Assembly (NCBI GenBank): GCA_964426355.1
Contig: CAYRRA010000042.1
Span: forward strand, 1 to 24,989
DNA from: JAJFTV01 sp964426355
GTDB lineage: Bacteria; Chloroflexota; Anaerolineae; Anaerolineales; Anaerolineaceae
Reading direction: 5' to 3'
Length of the DNA: 24,989 nucleotides
Positions 14,866-21,532 of this stretch are shown one piece after another. The stretch's first letter is position 1. The number at the start of each line of letters is the position of its first letter. The notes below the pieces were generated by a model. That model had not been told where the DNA came from. It was given only the letters and a program-made list of their open reading frames with translations, and made no database searches. The translations under genes were made by a program, and so were the position numbers.

Positions 14866-16245
14866 ATGTTGAAAAAAAAGAGCGTGTGGGTCGCGCTGGG
14901 TATCATTGCAGTTTTGCTGGTGAGCGGAGCCGTTTTTTATCGTTCTATTTACCTGCCTGCTCATCAGCAGGCAACTGACACCCCGGTGAAAATAGCAACG
15001 GCACGCAAAGGCGAATTGGTTATCTCTGCGAACGGGGTGGGGACGGTGATCGCGGCTCAAGAAATCGTTGTGGGTTTTGCCAGTTCGGGTGTGGTTGCGG
15101 AGATTTACGTTGAGGTGGGCGATGAGGTGCAGGCTGGTGAAGCACTGGCACAGCAGGGTAACCTGAAAGCGCTTGAACTGGCGCTTGCCTCAGCCGAGAG
15201 GAAGTTTCAAGCCGCGCAGAAAGCTCTGGAAGACCTGTATGATGAACTTGAGCTGGTTCGCGCCAACGCGCAGCTTGCAGTGTCTGAAGCGCAGGTTGCT
15301 TTGGAAGAGGCTGTGAGGGAGCGCAGCAAAATGGATGGCTCGCGCTGTACCTCTGAAGTGATCGAAACGTATTATTATGACTGGCTTGAACAAAACCAGT
15401 ATGTTGAGAAGATAAAAACCTGGGGTTGGCTTACCGGTGACATGATCTCCGCTGAAGAACATCAACGCGACGTCTATTACATGAATTACAACTGGTGTAC
15501 CACGCCTTTCAGCGATTTGGAGAAAGGAACAGCCGATGTAAATGTTGCCATTGCAGAAGAAACATTAAACCTTGCCGAGGCAGAGCTGGCGAAGTTGAGT
15601 GAGGGACCGGATGAAGAAGCGGTGGCGCAGGCGGAAGCGGATGTAGAGATTGCGGCATACAACCTGGAGATTGCGCAAGAGAACCTGGAAGGAGCCACGG
15701 CAGTTGCGCCGATCCGTGGGACGGTGATGTCGATCAATGCGCAGGTGGGGGAAACGGTGAACGGGGGATTTATCACGATAGCGGATTTATCGACACCGAA
15801 GCTGGAGATTTACCTGGATGAGACCGATCTGGCGATGGTGGGTGTGGGATATGAGGTGGAAGTGGTGTTTGATGCGCTGGCGGAAGAGGTCTACACAGGG
15901 TATGTCACGAGCGTGGATCCAGGGCTGACGTCGCAGGGGAACATGAAAGTAGTGCGAGCAGAGGTGGAACTGGACAAGAGCACGTTCAGCAAGCCGCAGA
16001 CATTTCCGTTGGGGTTGAGTGCATCGGTGGAAGTGATAGGGAGCCGTGCAAAGGATGCGGTATTGGTGCCGGTGGAAGCGCTGCGGAAGTTAGGGGAGGG
16101 GGAGTATGCAGTGTTTGTGATGGAGAATGGGGAGCCGGTCTTGCGGATGGTAGAGGTAGGGATCATGGATTACACGTATGCACAGATACTGAGCGGTGTG
16201 GAAGAGAACGAAATTGTCACCACCGGCATTGTGGAGACGGAGTAA
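14866..16245 (+). CDS. Efflux adaptor 2 (HlyD/MacA-type membrane fusion protein)
   Basis: This 459-residue paralogue of adaptor 1 has the same layout: anchor (about 7-27), lipoyl half (about 45-95), coiled-coil hairpin (about 100-275), then lipoyl, barrel and membrane-proximal domains. The start ATG has GGGAGTG upstream. Residues 237-459 are identical to residues 236-458 of adaptor 1, whereas the first half differs, most strongly in the hairpin (151-236). The hairpin keeps C161 and C211 around a Tyr/Trp-rich segment. It has no second ATPase or permease after it, so it probably serves the same pump as an alternative or second adaptor subunit. The gene ends the operon and is followed by a hairpin. 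Confidence 0.93.
   Translation: MLKKKSVWVALGIIAVLLVSGAVFYRSIYLPAHQQATDTPVKIATARKGELVISANGVGTVIAAQEIVVGFASSGVVAEIYVEVGDEVQAGEALAQQGNLKALELALASAERKFQAAQKALEDLYDELELVRANAQLAVSEAQVALEEAVRERSKMDGSRCTSEVIETYYYDWLEQNQYVEKIKTWGWLTGDMISAEEHQRDVYYMNYNWCTTPFSDLEKGTADVNVAIAEETLNLAEAELAKLSEGPDEEAVAQAEADVEIAAYNLEIAQENLEGATAVAPIRGTVMSINAQVGETVNGGFITIADLSTPKLEIYLDETDLAMVGVGYEVEVVFDALAEEVYTGYVTSVDPGLTSQGNMKVVRAEVELDKSTFSKPQTFPLGLSASVEVIGSRAKDAVLVPVEALRKLGEGEYAVFVMENGEPVLRMVEVGIMDYTYAQILSGVEENEIVTTGIVETE
15574..16241 (+). repeat. 668-bp direct repeat, copy 2 (3' part of adaptor gene 2)
   Basis: This block is identical to 11333-12000. It begins inside a Leu-Ala-Glu stretch of the hairpin and ends one base before the end of the last sense codon. 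The two copies flank the ATPase, permease and lipoprotein genes and the 5' half of adaptor 2, so recombination between them would remove 4241 bases and leave one intact adaptor gene made of the adaptor 1 N-half and the shared C-half. Confidence 0.97.
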
Positions 16246-16315
16246 GCATCGTAAGAGAATTGGATTTACCCATTTGATACGCTGGACGCTACCCCTGCGT
16301 TCAGGTCTCTCTTTT

Positions 16316-16347
16316 GAGGCTGCCTCGGATATTTCTGGGGCAGCCTC
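16316..16347 (+). terminator. Hairpin after adaptor gene 2, intergenic repeat copy 2
   Basis: GAGGCTGCC (16316-16324) pairs with GGCAGCCTC (16339-16347), followed by CGATTCTATGTATTCTT. It lies 70 bases after the adaptor 2 stop and matches the hairpin after the serine hydrolase gene, including the following GATTCTAT, with further similarity to about 16405. It likely ends the efflux transcript. The arms can also pair with the arms near 16425, so alternative folds are possible. Confidence 0.6.
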
Positions 16348-16415
16348 CGATTCTATGTATTCTTGTTCACCCGTGGGGTTATCCCGCAGCGATGCGTTCC
16401 ATTTGCAAAGGGGAA

Positions 16416-16447
16416 GGAAAAATAGAGGCTGCCCCTAAGACAGCCTC
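16416..16447 (-). terminator. Intrinsic terminator of the aldehyde:ferredoxin oxidoreductase gene
   Basis: On the minus strand GAGGCTG (16447-16441) pairs with CAGCCTC (16431-16425), followed directly by TATTTTTCC. It lies 32 bases beyond the oxidoreductase stop and is a convincing terminator for that gene. Confidence 0.7.
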
Positions 16448-16478
16448 ATCCTGTTAAATTTGAATTGTGTCGGTTTGT

Positions 16479-18350
16479 TTACGCGATCAGGTCGCCCATG
16501 CCCAGCGCTTCCAGGCGTTCCTGGCTTGGCTGTGCAGTGATATGATCCCATGCCATGACGTTAAGGTATTCGGTGCGCAGATCATCCAGGTTAAGCGATA
16601 TGCCAGCCGTAGGACCGCTTTGCAACGGCGGATGCCCCATGGCACGCGCTGCCACGCTGACCTGCGTGGGTTGATAGCCCTCTCGCAAGCCGAAGAGCAG
16701 GCGCATATTTTCTATGCGTTCGCCCGCTTGCAGGCAATCCTGCATGGTTAAGTCCCAACCAGTTACTGCATTGAGGAGGTCCAGCACAGGTGACTGGTTC
16801 GGGATGGCAGCCCAAAACAGGAAAGTACACAACCCGGCTGCATTGACCACGTTTTTCAAAGACATGCCGGCTGCATAGGCAAGGGCGTGAAAAAGAGTGG
16901 GGTTCTCTTCCTTGAGTTTAGAGTCGATACCGACACGTTCCAGTTCTTCGTCGGGCATGAAAACAGCGCCCACGCCGCCCTGTGTATGTCTTCCAGGGGT
17001 GGGTGAAATTTGATATGCCAACCCAAAATCGCTCATTTGGCGTGGGTCATGCGCTGGCAGCTCCTGTCCGCCAGAATGAATGGCAAACGCTTCGCTGCCT
17101 TGCCCCAGCCTTTGGGCTGCACGCATGGTGCCATCGGCAAGGATATCGCCAATGCCTTTCCGGTCAACGATAAGCTGCAAGACTGCTGCGGCGGCTTTAC
17201 CGTCGTTCCATTTCAGCTCAATTCCGCCCAAATCATCCGCTGTGATGATATTTTTCTCATAGCACTCCATAGCAAAACTAAGCACACTGCCTGCGGAGAT
17301 GGTATCCAACCCGGCGCGGTTACACATTTCATTGAGCATCATCACGTCACGAATGTCGGTCATTTCCAGGTTGCTGCCGTCCAGTGCCATGGTTTCGTAT
17401 TCCGGCTTGTGTCCGTCAAATTTTTTGCCATCCCATTCCCAACTGACAATGCCACCACAAGCCACATTGCAGCGCCAGCAGCCGTATTTCTTGGTCTGGT
17501 AGGTGAGCATGTGGTCGCCCTCAAAAGATTCAGGACCGGGGTATTCTTCGGATGTGCCAGCCCAATTACGAATGGGAGCCCGCCCGATTTTGACCATTGG
17601 GTTAATGGATGAGGTTGTACCATATTTGTTGAGCATTTGAGCTTCGGTGTTTTCTTTGAAGGCAGGCAGGTATTTTTTGCGCAAGGCATTCAGGGCTTCG
17701 GGGTCGCCAATGGTGGGTTTCTGGCTTCCGCGCACAACGATGGCTTTAAGTTGTTTGGAGCCCATTACCGCACCCAACCCGGAGCGACCAGCGGCGCGCC
17801 CACGATCATTAATGATGCAGGAAATCAAGGACAACCGTTCGCCGGAAGGTCCGATGCAGGCGACATGCACGTTTTCGCCGTGGCGGGCTTGCAGGGTGTC
17901 TTCGGTTTCGACGGCGTCTAACCCCCACAGGTCGGCGGCGGGAAGCAGTTCGATTTTGTCTTCGTCGATCCAAAGGTAAACGGGTTCACTGGCTGCCCCG
18001 CGCAGGAAAATCGCATCAAAGCCGGCGAATTTGAGTTCAGGACCAAAGGTACCGCCAGAGTTGGCATCGCCCCAGCCACCAGTAAGCGGTGATTTCGCTG
18101 CCACAACATAGCGCGAGCTCAAGAAAGCAGCCGTGCCGGTCAGCGGTCCGGTAATAAACCCCAATACATTTTCCGGTCCCAACGGGTCTGCTCCGGGTGG
18201 GGTCATATCATATAACATGCGCGCTCCAAACCCATAACCACCGATATACTTTTTATACAGTTCAGCGGGTGTCACATGTGTTTCGATTACGCCATTTGTG
18301 AGGTCGACTACCAGATATTTACCCATCATGCCACCGAATTTTTTATCCAT
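16479..18350 (-). CDS. Aldehyde:ferredoxin oxidoreductase family protein (tungsten/molybdenum pterin enzyme)
   Basis: The 623-residue length and motifs fit the AOR family, which oxidises aldehydes to acids with ferredoxin, using a bis-pterin W (or Mo) cofactor and one 4Fe-4S cluster. The cluster ligands are C291-x2-C294-x3-C298 (G-C-W-R-C-N-V-A-C-G-G) and C508 (G-L-C-T-F). Family motifs include G-G-Y-G-F-G-A-R near 38-44, R-G-R-A-A-G-R-S-G-L-G-A-V-M-G-S-K near 183-199, P-E-Y-E-T (317-321) and R-A-G-L-D-T-I-S (345-352). No signal peptide, so cytoplasmic. AAGGAG stands six bases before the start. It is a single-gene unit with a terminator; no linked ferredoxin, MoaD-like or pterin synthesis gene is in the window. 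It indicates an anaerobic or microaerobic lifestyle. Which aldehyde is used is unknown. Confidence 0.96.
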   Translation of the reverse strand: MDKKFGGMMGKYLVVDLTNGVIETHVTPAELYKKYIGGYGFGARMLYDMTPPGADPLGPENVLGFITGPLTGTAAFLSSRYVVAAKSPLTGGWGDANSGGTFGPELKFAGFDAIFLRGAASEPVYLWIDEDKIELLPAADLWGLDAVETEDTLQARHGENVHVACIGPSGERLSLISCIINDRGRAAGRSGLGAVMGSKQLKAIVVRGSQKPTIGDPEALNALRKKYLPAFKENTEAQMLNKYGTTSSINPMVKIGRAPIRNWAGTSEEYPGPESFEGDHMLTYQTKKYGCWRCNVACGGIVSWEWDGKKFDGHKPEYETMALDGSNLEMTDIRDVMMLNEMCNRAGLDTISAGSVLSFAMECYEKNIITADDLGGIELKWNDGKAAAAVLQLIVDRKGIGDILADGTMRAAQRLGQGSEAFAIHSGGQELPAHDPRQMSDFGLAYQISPTPGRHTQGGVGAVFMPDEELERVGIDSKLKEENPTLFHALAYAAGMSLKNVVNAAGLCTFLFWAAIPNQSPVLDLLNAVTGWDLTMQDCLQAGERIENMRLLFGLREGYQPTQVSVAARAMGHPPLQSGPTAGISLNLDDLRTEYLNVMAWDHITAQPSQERLEALGMGDLIA

Positions 18351-18781
18351 GTTTAACTCCTTGTATTTATTCTCTTTTTTTAATATCGGCTCGATTCTTC
18401 CAGGTTTTCCCCGTTCAGGGCACCTTAAGATGAGCCTGGGAAAGAACCAATAACTGTTATGGATGGTATAAGCCAGCCTGCACCATCCTGGGTGTGCTGA
18501 TACCGAATCGGATGTCCCTAAATCGGGTTGAGGTGCGGGTTGTCAGACCCATTTTGATTGAAATTTTGTTTGACAGTCTTTGATCGGTTCCAGGTCAGCA
18601 TAGGGGGTTCCGAGAGACAACCGATTGCCTTGAAAATTCACCATGAATCAGTAAAGATGAGATTTTTTACAGGCGAATTACTTTGATTTTACCATTATTT
18701 CCCCTCAGGAAAGAGCCCTTCCTTAGTTAGAAGGCGCGATTGCAAATCAACATTTCAAGTTTTGACTGCGGAAATTTCTGT
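18351..18781. other. Divergent intergenic region between the AOR and VanZ-like genes, no gene seen
   Basis: No reading frame with a convincing ribosome site was found. Visible structure: GGATGGT (18461-18467) pairs with ACCATCC (18482-18488). On the minus-strand side, CCAGG/CCTGG and GGCTC/GAGCC pairs in 18390-18440 exclude one another, as in a switching leader. I could not match any known riboswitch, and no clear promoter for the AOR gene was found. Confidence 0.4.
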
Positions 18782-18810
18782 TTGAAACTGACTTGTTTGC
18801 ATAATATGAG
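18782..18810 (+). promoter_or_regulatory. Possible promoter of the VanZ-like gene
   Basis: TTGAAA (18782-18787) is followed after 17 bases by TATGAG (18805-18810). Transcription would start near 18817, downstream of the ATG codons at 18813 and 18816. This favours the ATG at 18834, preceded by GGTGGA, as the true start of the VanZ-like gene. Confidence 0.4.
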
Positions 18811-18833
18811 GTATGATGAGGGTCGGTGGATTT

Positions 18834-19220
18834 ATGATTAAAAACGTATTTCGAAAGAATTTCCTCTTGTTTTTGGCTGTTGCTGCTTTTGTGGTCATTA
18901 TACTGATTGTGATTGCTGCCGATCATGGGGTAATTGCCCCTGCTTTGGGGTTCTTGTACGGCTTCCCGATGGGGGATAAGGTGGGGCATTTTCTACTGAT
19001 GGGCATGCTTGCCTTTTTCGTTGCCCTGGCTGCACCACCGGCACGGTTACGTTTCTGGTTGATTTTGTTGATTGTCGGGATTGTTTTGGAAGAGATATCG
19101 CAAGCTTTTTTGCCTTACAGGAGTTTTTCGTTGCTGGATCTGTTTTTTAGCCTGTTGGGCGTGGCGGTGTTCGGTTGGCTGGGCGCCAGGCTGGCGCGCC
19201 GCAGGTTGCCGGTAGGGTAG
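18834..19220 (+). CDS. VanZ-like family membrane protein
   Basis: The protein (128 residues from the ATG at 18834) is strongly hydrophobic, with about four membrane spans. It carries the VanZ-like pattern: D-K-V-G-H-F-L-L-M-G-M-L-A-F near the second span and L-E-E-I-S-Q-A-F-L-P-Y-R-S-F-S-L-L-D-L near the fourth. VanZ itself gives low-level teicoplanin resistance, but most VanZ-like proteins have no known role, so a resistance function should not be assumed. Alternative ATGs at 18813 and 18816 would add seven or six residues but lack a spaced ribosome site. The gene stands alone and converges on the GyrI-like gene, with a shared hairpin between them. Confidence 0.85.
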   Translation: MIKNVFRKNFLLFLAVAAFVVIILIVIAADHGVIAPALGFLYGFPMGDKVGHFLLMGMLAFFVALAAPPARLRFWLILLIVGIVLEEISQAFLPYRSFSLLDLFFSLLGVAVFGWLGARLARRRLPVG

Positions 19221-19245
19221 GTTGCTGGTAGTGGCATAGAGAAGA

Positions 19246-19289
19246 ACGCCGCTGGTTGTGATCTAGAAACAAGATTCAACCGGCGGCGT
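19246..19289. terminator. Shared hairpin between convergent VanZ-like and GyrI-like genes
   Basis: ACGCCGCTGGTTG (19246-19258) pairs with CAACCGGCGGCGT (19277-19289) with one G-U or A-C position depending on strand, and an outer CATAG/CTATG pair lengthens the stem. It lies between the two 3' ends and probably terminates both transcripts. Confidence 0.6.
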
Positions 19290-19313
19290 ACTATGTTCCT
19301 GCCTGGAGCAGGA

Positions 19314-19772
19314 TTATTTCAGGGGGAATAAAATCTGTGTCTTTAAGTCCTGTGGCGCCACTGTAGAAGGATCGTTGAGATAGAGTTCATACACCGTTCC
19401 AGTGGGTTCGTATTGGTTGTTTTGCATCCACTGGCTGATGGCATCGTAGATGGTGGACAGTTCTCCGTACGGACCAGTAAAGATGCCGGATGCGTACTTG
19501 CCACCCGGGATCTCACCAGACAAGATGCTTTCACTGGCTGGTAGTGGTTTGCCTACCGGGAAACCCGCTTCGATATCCAGGTTCTCCATATCCATATTGT
19601 AATAGACCGCGAACGGCGCGCCGTGCGGTAGCTCTCCCAGGCTGTTGAGATGCTGCATGATATCGCCGTAAGCTTTTCCCAGAAATTGGGGCAAATCGCT
19701 CACGGGTATGCATGTCCGCATGCTCAATTTTGGCTGTGGTTGTAATTCAAGCAGTTCAATCTGGTACGACAT
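19314..19772 (-). CDS. GyrI-like small-molecule-binding domain protein
   Basis: The 152-residue protein looks like a stand-alone GyrI-like/AraC effector-binding domain: an opening beta strand with Y-Q-I-E-L-L-E-L, a central F-A-V-Y-Y strand followed by D-I-E-A-G-F-P-V, then P-G-G-K-Y-A-S-G-I-F-T-G-P-Y-G-E-L and the closing Y-E-L-Y-L-N-D-P. Family members bind small amphipathic or cationic molecules, and some hydrolyse or sequester toxins. No DNA-binding domain is attached, so it is a binding or scavenging protein rather than a regulator. AGGAGGG precedes the start and a perfect consensus promoter lies 73-101 bases upstream, so expression is probably strong or constitutive. It converges on the VanZ-like gene. 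Confidence 0.88.
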   Translation of the reverse strand: MSYQIELLELQPQPKLSMRTCIPVSDLPQFLGKAYGDIMQHLNSLGELPHGAPFAVYYNMDMENLDIEAGFPVGKPLPASESILSGEIPGGKYASGIFTGPYGELSTIYDAISQWMQNNQYEPTGTVYELYLNDPSTVAPQDLKTQILFPLK

Positions 19773-19844
19773 TTTCCCTCCTGCGGAAGAATGAAAGTGG
19801 ACTCAATGGGCGTTGGAACACATCCCAAGCCCTTTTGTGTTTGA

Positions 19845-19873
19845 ATTATAGAACAATGTTTCTATTTTGTCAA
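19845..19873 (-). promoter_or_regulatory. Perfect consensus sigma-70 promoter for the GyrI-like gene
   Basis: On the minus strand TTGACA (19873-19868) and TATAAT (19850-19845) are separated by exactly 17 bases, both boxes matching the consensus at all positions. The expected start near 19838 gives a leader of about 65 bases. Confidence 0.8.
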
Positions 19874-20040
19874 TTCTATTTCAGCAATTCTTAATATGAC
19901 TTTGTGAACATCTGTCCACTTGAGGACGTAATTTTCCATTGGAAATTGCTCGCCCTCTGTGATGAGATCACCCAATTTTGCATATTTTAACCTCAATTCG
20001 AGATAACTTTATCTAATTCCCCCACCACCCTTTATCGGTA

Positions 20041-20088
20041 GGTTGTAGTAAAAATGGTGCGGCATTGCGCACCATTTTTACTACAACC
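20041..20088. repeat. Perfect 21-bp inverted repeat with 6-base loop
   Basis: The arm 20041-20061 (GGTTGTAGTAAAAATGGTGCG) pairs at all 21 positions with 20068-20088. It lies 39 bases past the stop of the GPH symporter gene on the minus strand. No T-run follows on that strand, so it may be a 3'-end structure or a small palindromic element. In the rest of 19874-20126 I see only two short palindromes (19933-19945, 20001-20014) and no gene. Confidence 0.85.
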
Positions 20089-20126
20089 GTTCTACGTTGG
20101 GGTGGGCGGACGGGTAAAAATCCTAA

Positions 20127-21485
20127 TTAACCGCTGCTCTGTGCCTTCAATTCTTCCAGCAGACGTGCATGGCTCTGCCGGGTGATGGGGTACCAGATCA
20201 AAAGTGGCAGGCTGAGCAGGATCACCACGCCAGGCACGATGCAGAAGAACATGCGGATGCCCAGCAGGGCGGTATCGGTCTGCATGATACCGGGAATGTA
20301 ACCAAAGAGGGACAGAGACCAACCGCTGACGGCAATCCCCAGTGCATTGGTAAACTTGGTGATGAATGCCCACATACCGTAAAACATTCCTTCACGCCGT
20401 TCGCCAGTTTTAATTTCGTCAAATTCAACCACATCCGGCAGCATGCTCCACGGGCAAACCCACTGCGCTGAAAAACCCATGCCAGCAAAAAAGGCAATGA
20501 CGTAGATGAGAGATGAACGTCCATAAGGGAGGAAAAACCCACTGGCAACTGCCAGGCTGGCAATCGTAAGACCTACTGCATAGGCTTTGCCTTTGCCAAT
20601 CTTATCGGCAATAAACTTCATAGGGTACAGGAAAATCCCAATGGTGACCAGCATGGTGATCATCACCAAAGGAATCTCGCCCTCCATGTTCATTTGATAG
20701 GTCAGGAAGTACGGCAGCAGCGAGGTGAGCAGCGTAAAGCTGAAACTGGTCAGGAAGAAAGAACCGACCAGCCACATGAATGGCTTGTTTTTAAGCGTCT
20801 CCAAAACGGCTTTGACCGGGGGAAGCGCTGAGGGTTGAATTTCTGTGGAGGGTTTTTCTTTCACACCAAAAGCGGTGGTCAGCACGGCGGCTGCAGCCAA
20901 TACCCCAAAAACTGCTCCCATGCCGCTGTAAGCCGCTTTATCGGTCCAGCCAAAACTGTTGACGAATACACCCGCGATGGCTGTTGTGGCGGCTGCGCCG
21001 AAAATGTACCCCACCACGGTGAAAATTTCGCGCACGGTGGTCAGCGAGGTTCGCTCGTCATAATCTCGGGTCAGTTCTGGCGTTAAGGCAGAGTAATTGA
21101 TGCTGATGAGGGTGTGTACGGTGTCGAAAAGCAGGAATGAGAAGAGCACCACCAGAAAAGCCGCTGTTCCGGTGAGGTTGGCAGGAATGGAGAAAAGCAT
21201 CCAGGTAACCAGCGCCAGCGGTATGGCGCCGAAGAGCAGGTATGGTCGCCGCCGCCCCCAACGTGTGCGCGTGCGGTCGGAAAGATAGCCAAAGAAGGGG
21301 TCATTGATAGCATCCCAGGTCAGTTTCCCCACCATCAGGGCTGTGCCGACCAGCGCTGCATCGATGCGGGCGATATCGGTGTAGAAAAAAAGCAAGAAAA
21401 ACTGAGTCGTGGCGGTCAGCATGGCGACGCCGGCGTCACCAATGCCGTAAAAAAATTTGGTTCGAGCAGTCACTTTTTCAGTCAT
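20127..21485 (-). CDS. GPH-family sugar:cation symporter (MFS_2)
   Basis: The 452-residue protein has the features of the glycoside-pentoside-hexuronide:cation symporter family (LacS/MelB/XylP relatives): about twelve membrane spans, N-terminal K-F-F-Y-G-I-G-D-A-G, W-D-A-I-N-D-P-F-F-G-Y-L-S-D-R-T (57-72) and the loop R-W-G-R-R-R-P-Y (75-82). It resides in the cytoplasmic membrane and should import a glycoside or uronide with a cation; some family members near lipid genes act on other substrates. The gene follows the GxGYxYP gene by 47 bases on the same strand and is probably co-transcribed with it. This suggests that transport and processing of one compound are linked. The substrate cannot be read from sequence. 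Confidence 0.94.
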   Translation of the reverse strand: MTEKVTARTKFFYGIGDAGVAMLTATTQFFLLFFYTDIARIDAALVGTALMVGKLTWDAINDPFFGYLSDRTRTRWGRRRPYLLFGAIPLALVTWMLFSIPANLTGTAAFLVVLFSFLLFDTVHTLISINYSALTPELTRDYDERTSLTTVREIFTVVGYIFGAAATTAIAGVFVNSFGWTDKAAYSGMGAVFGVLAAAAVLTTAFGVKEKPSTEIQPSALPPVKAVLETLKNKPFMWLVGSFFLTSFSFTLLTSLLPYFLTYQMNMEGEIPLVMITMLVTIGIFLYPMKFIADKIGKGKAYAVGLTIASLAVASGFFLPYGRSSLIYVIAFFAGMGFSAQWVCPWSMLPDVVEFDEIKTGERREGMFYGMWAFITKFTNALGIAVSGWSLSLFGYIPGIMQTDTALLGIRMFFCIVPGVVILLSLPLLIWYPITRQSHARLLEELKAQSSG

Positions 21486-21532
21486 TGGGTTTACCTCGTA
21501 GAAAAGATTCGAATGGCTGTGAGTTCTTTCTA

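Noticed and set aside
11333..16241. Direct repeat as an insertion sequence or transposon
   Set aside because: Both copies are in-frame parts of adaptor genes, with no terminal inverted repeats, target duplications or transposase.
18834..19220. VanZ-like gene as a glycopeptide resistance determinant
   Set aside because: No vanH/vanA/vanX or linked regulator genes are present, and VanZ-like proteins are common in bacteria without resistance roles.
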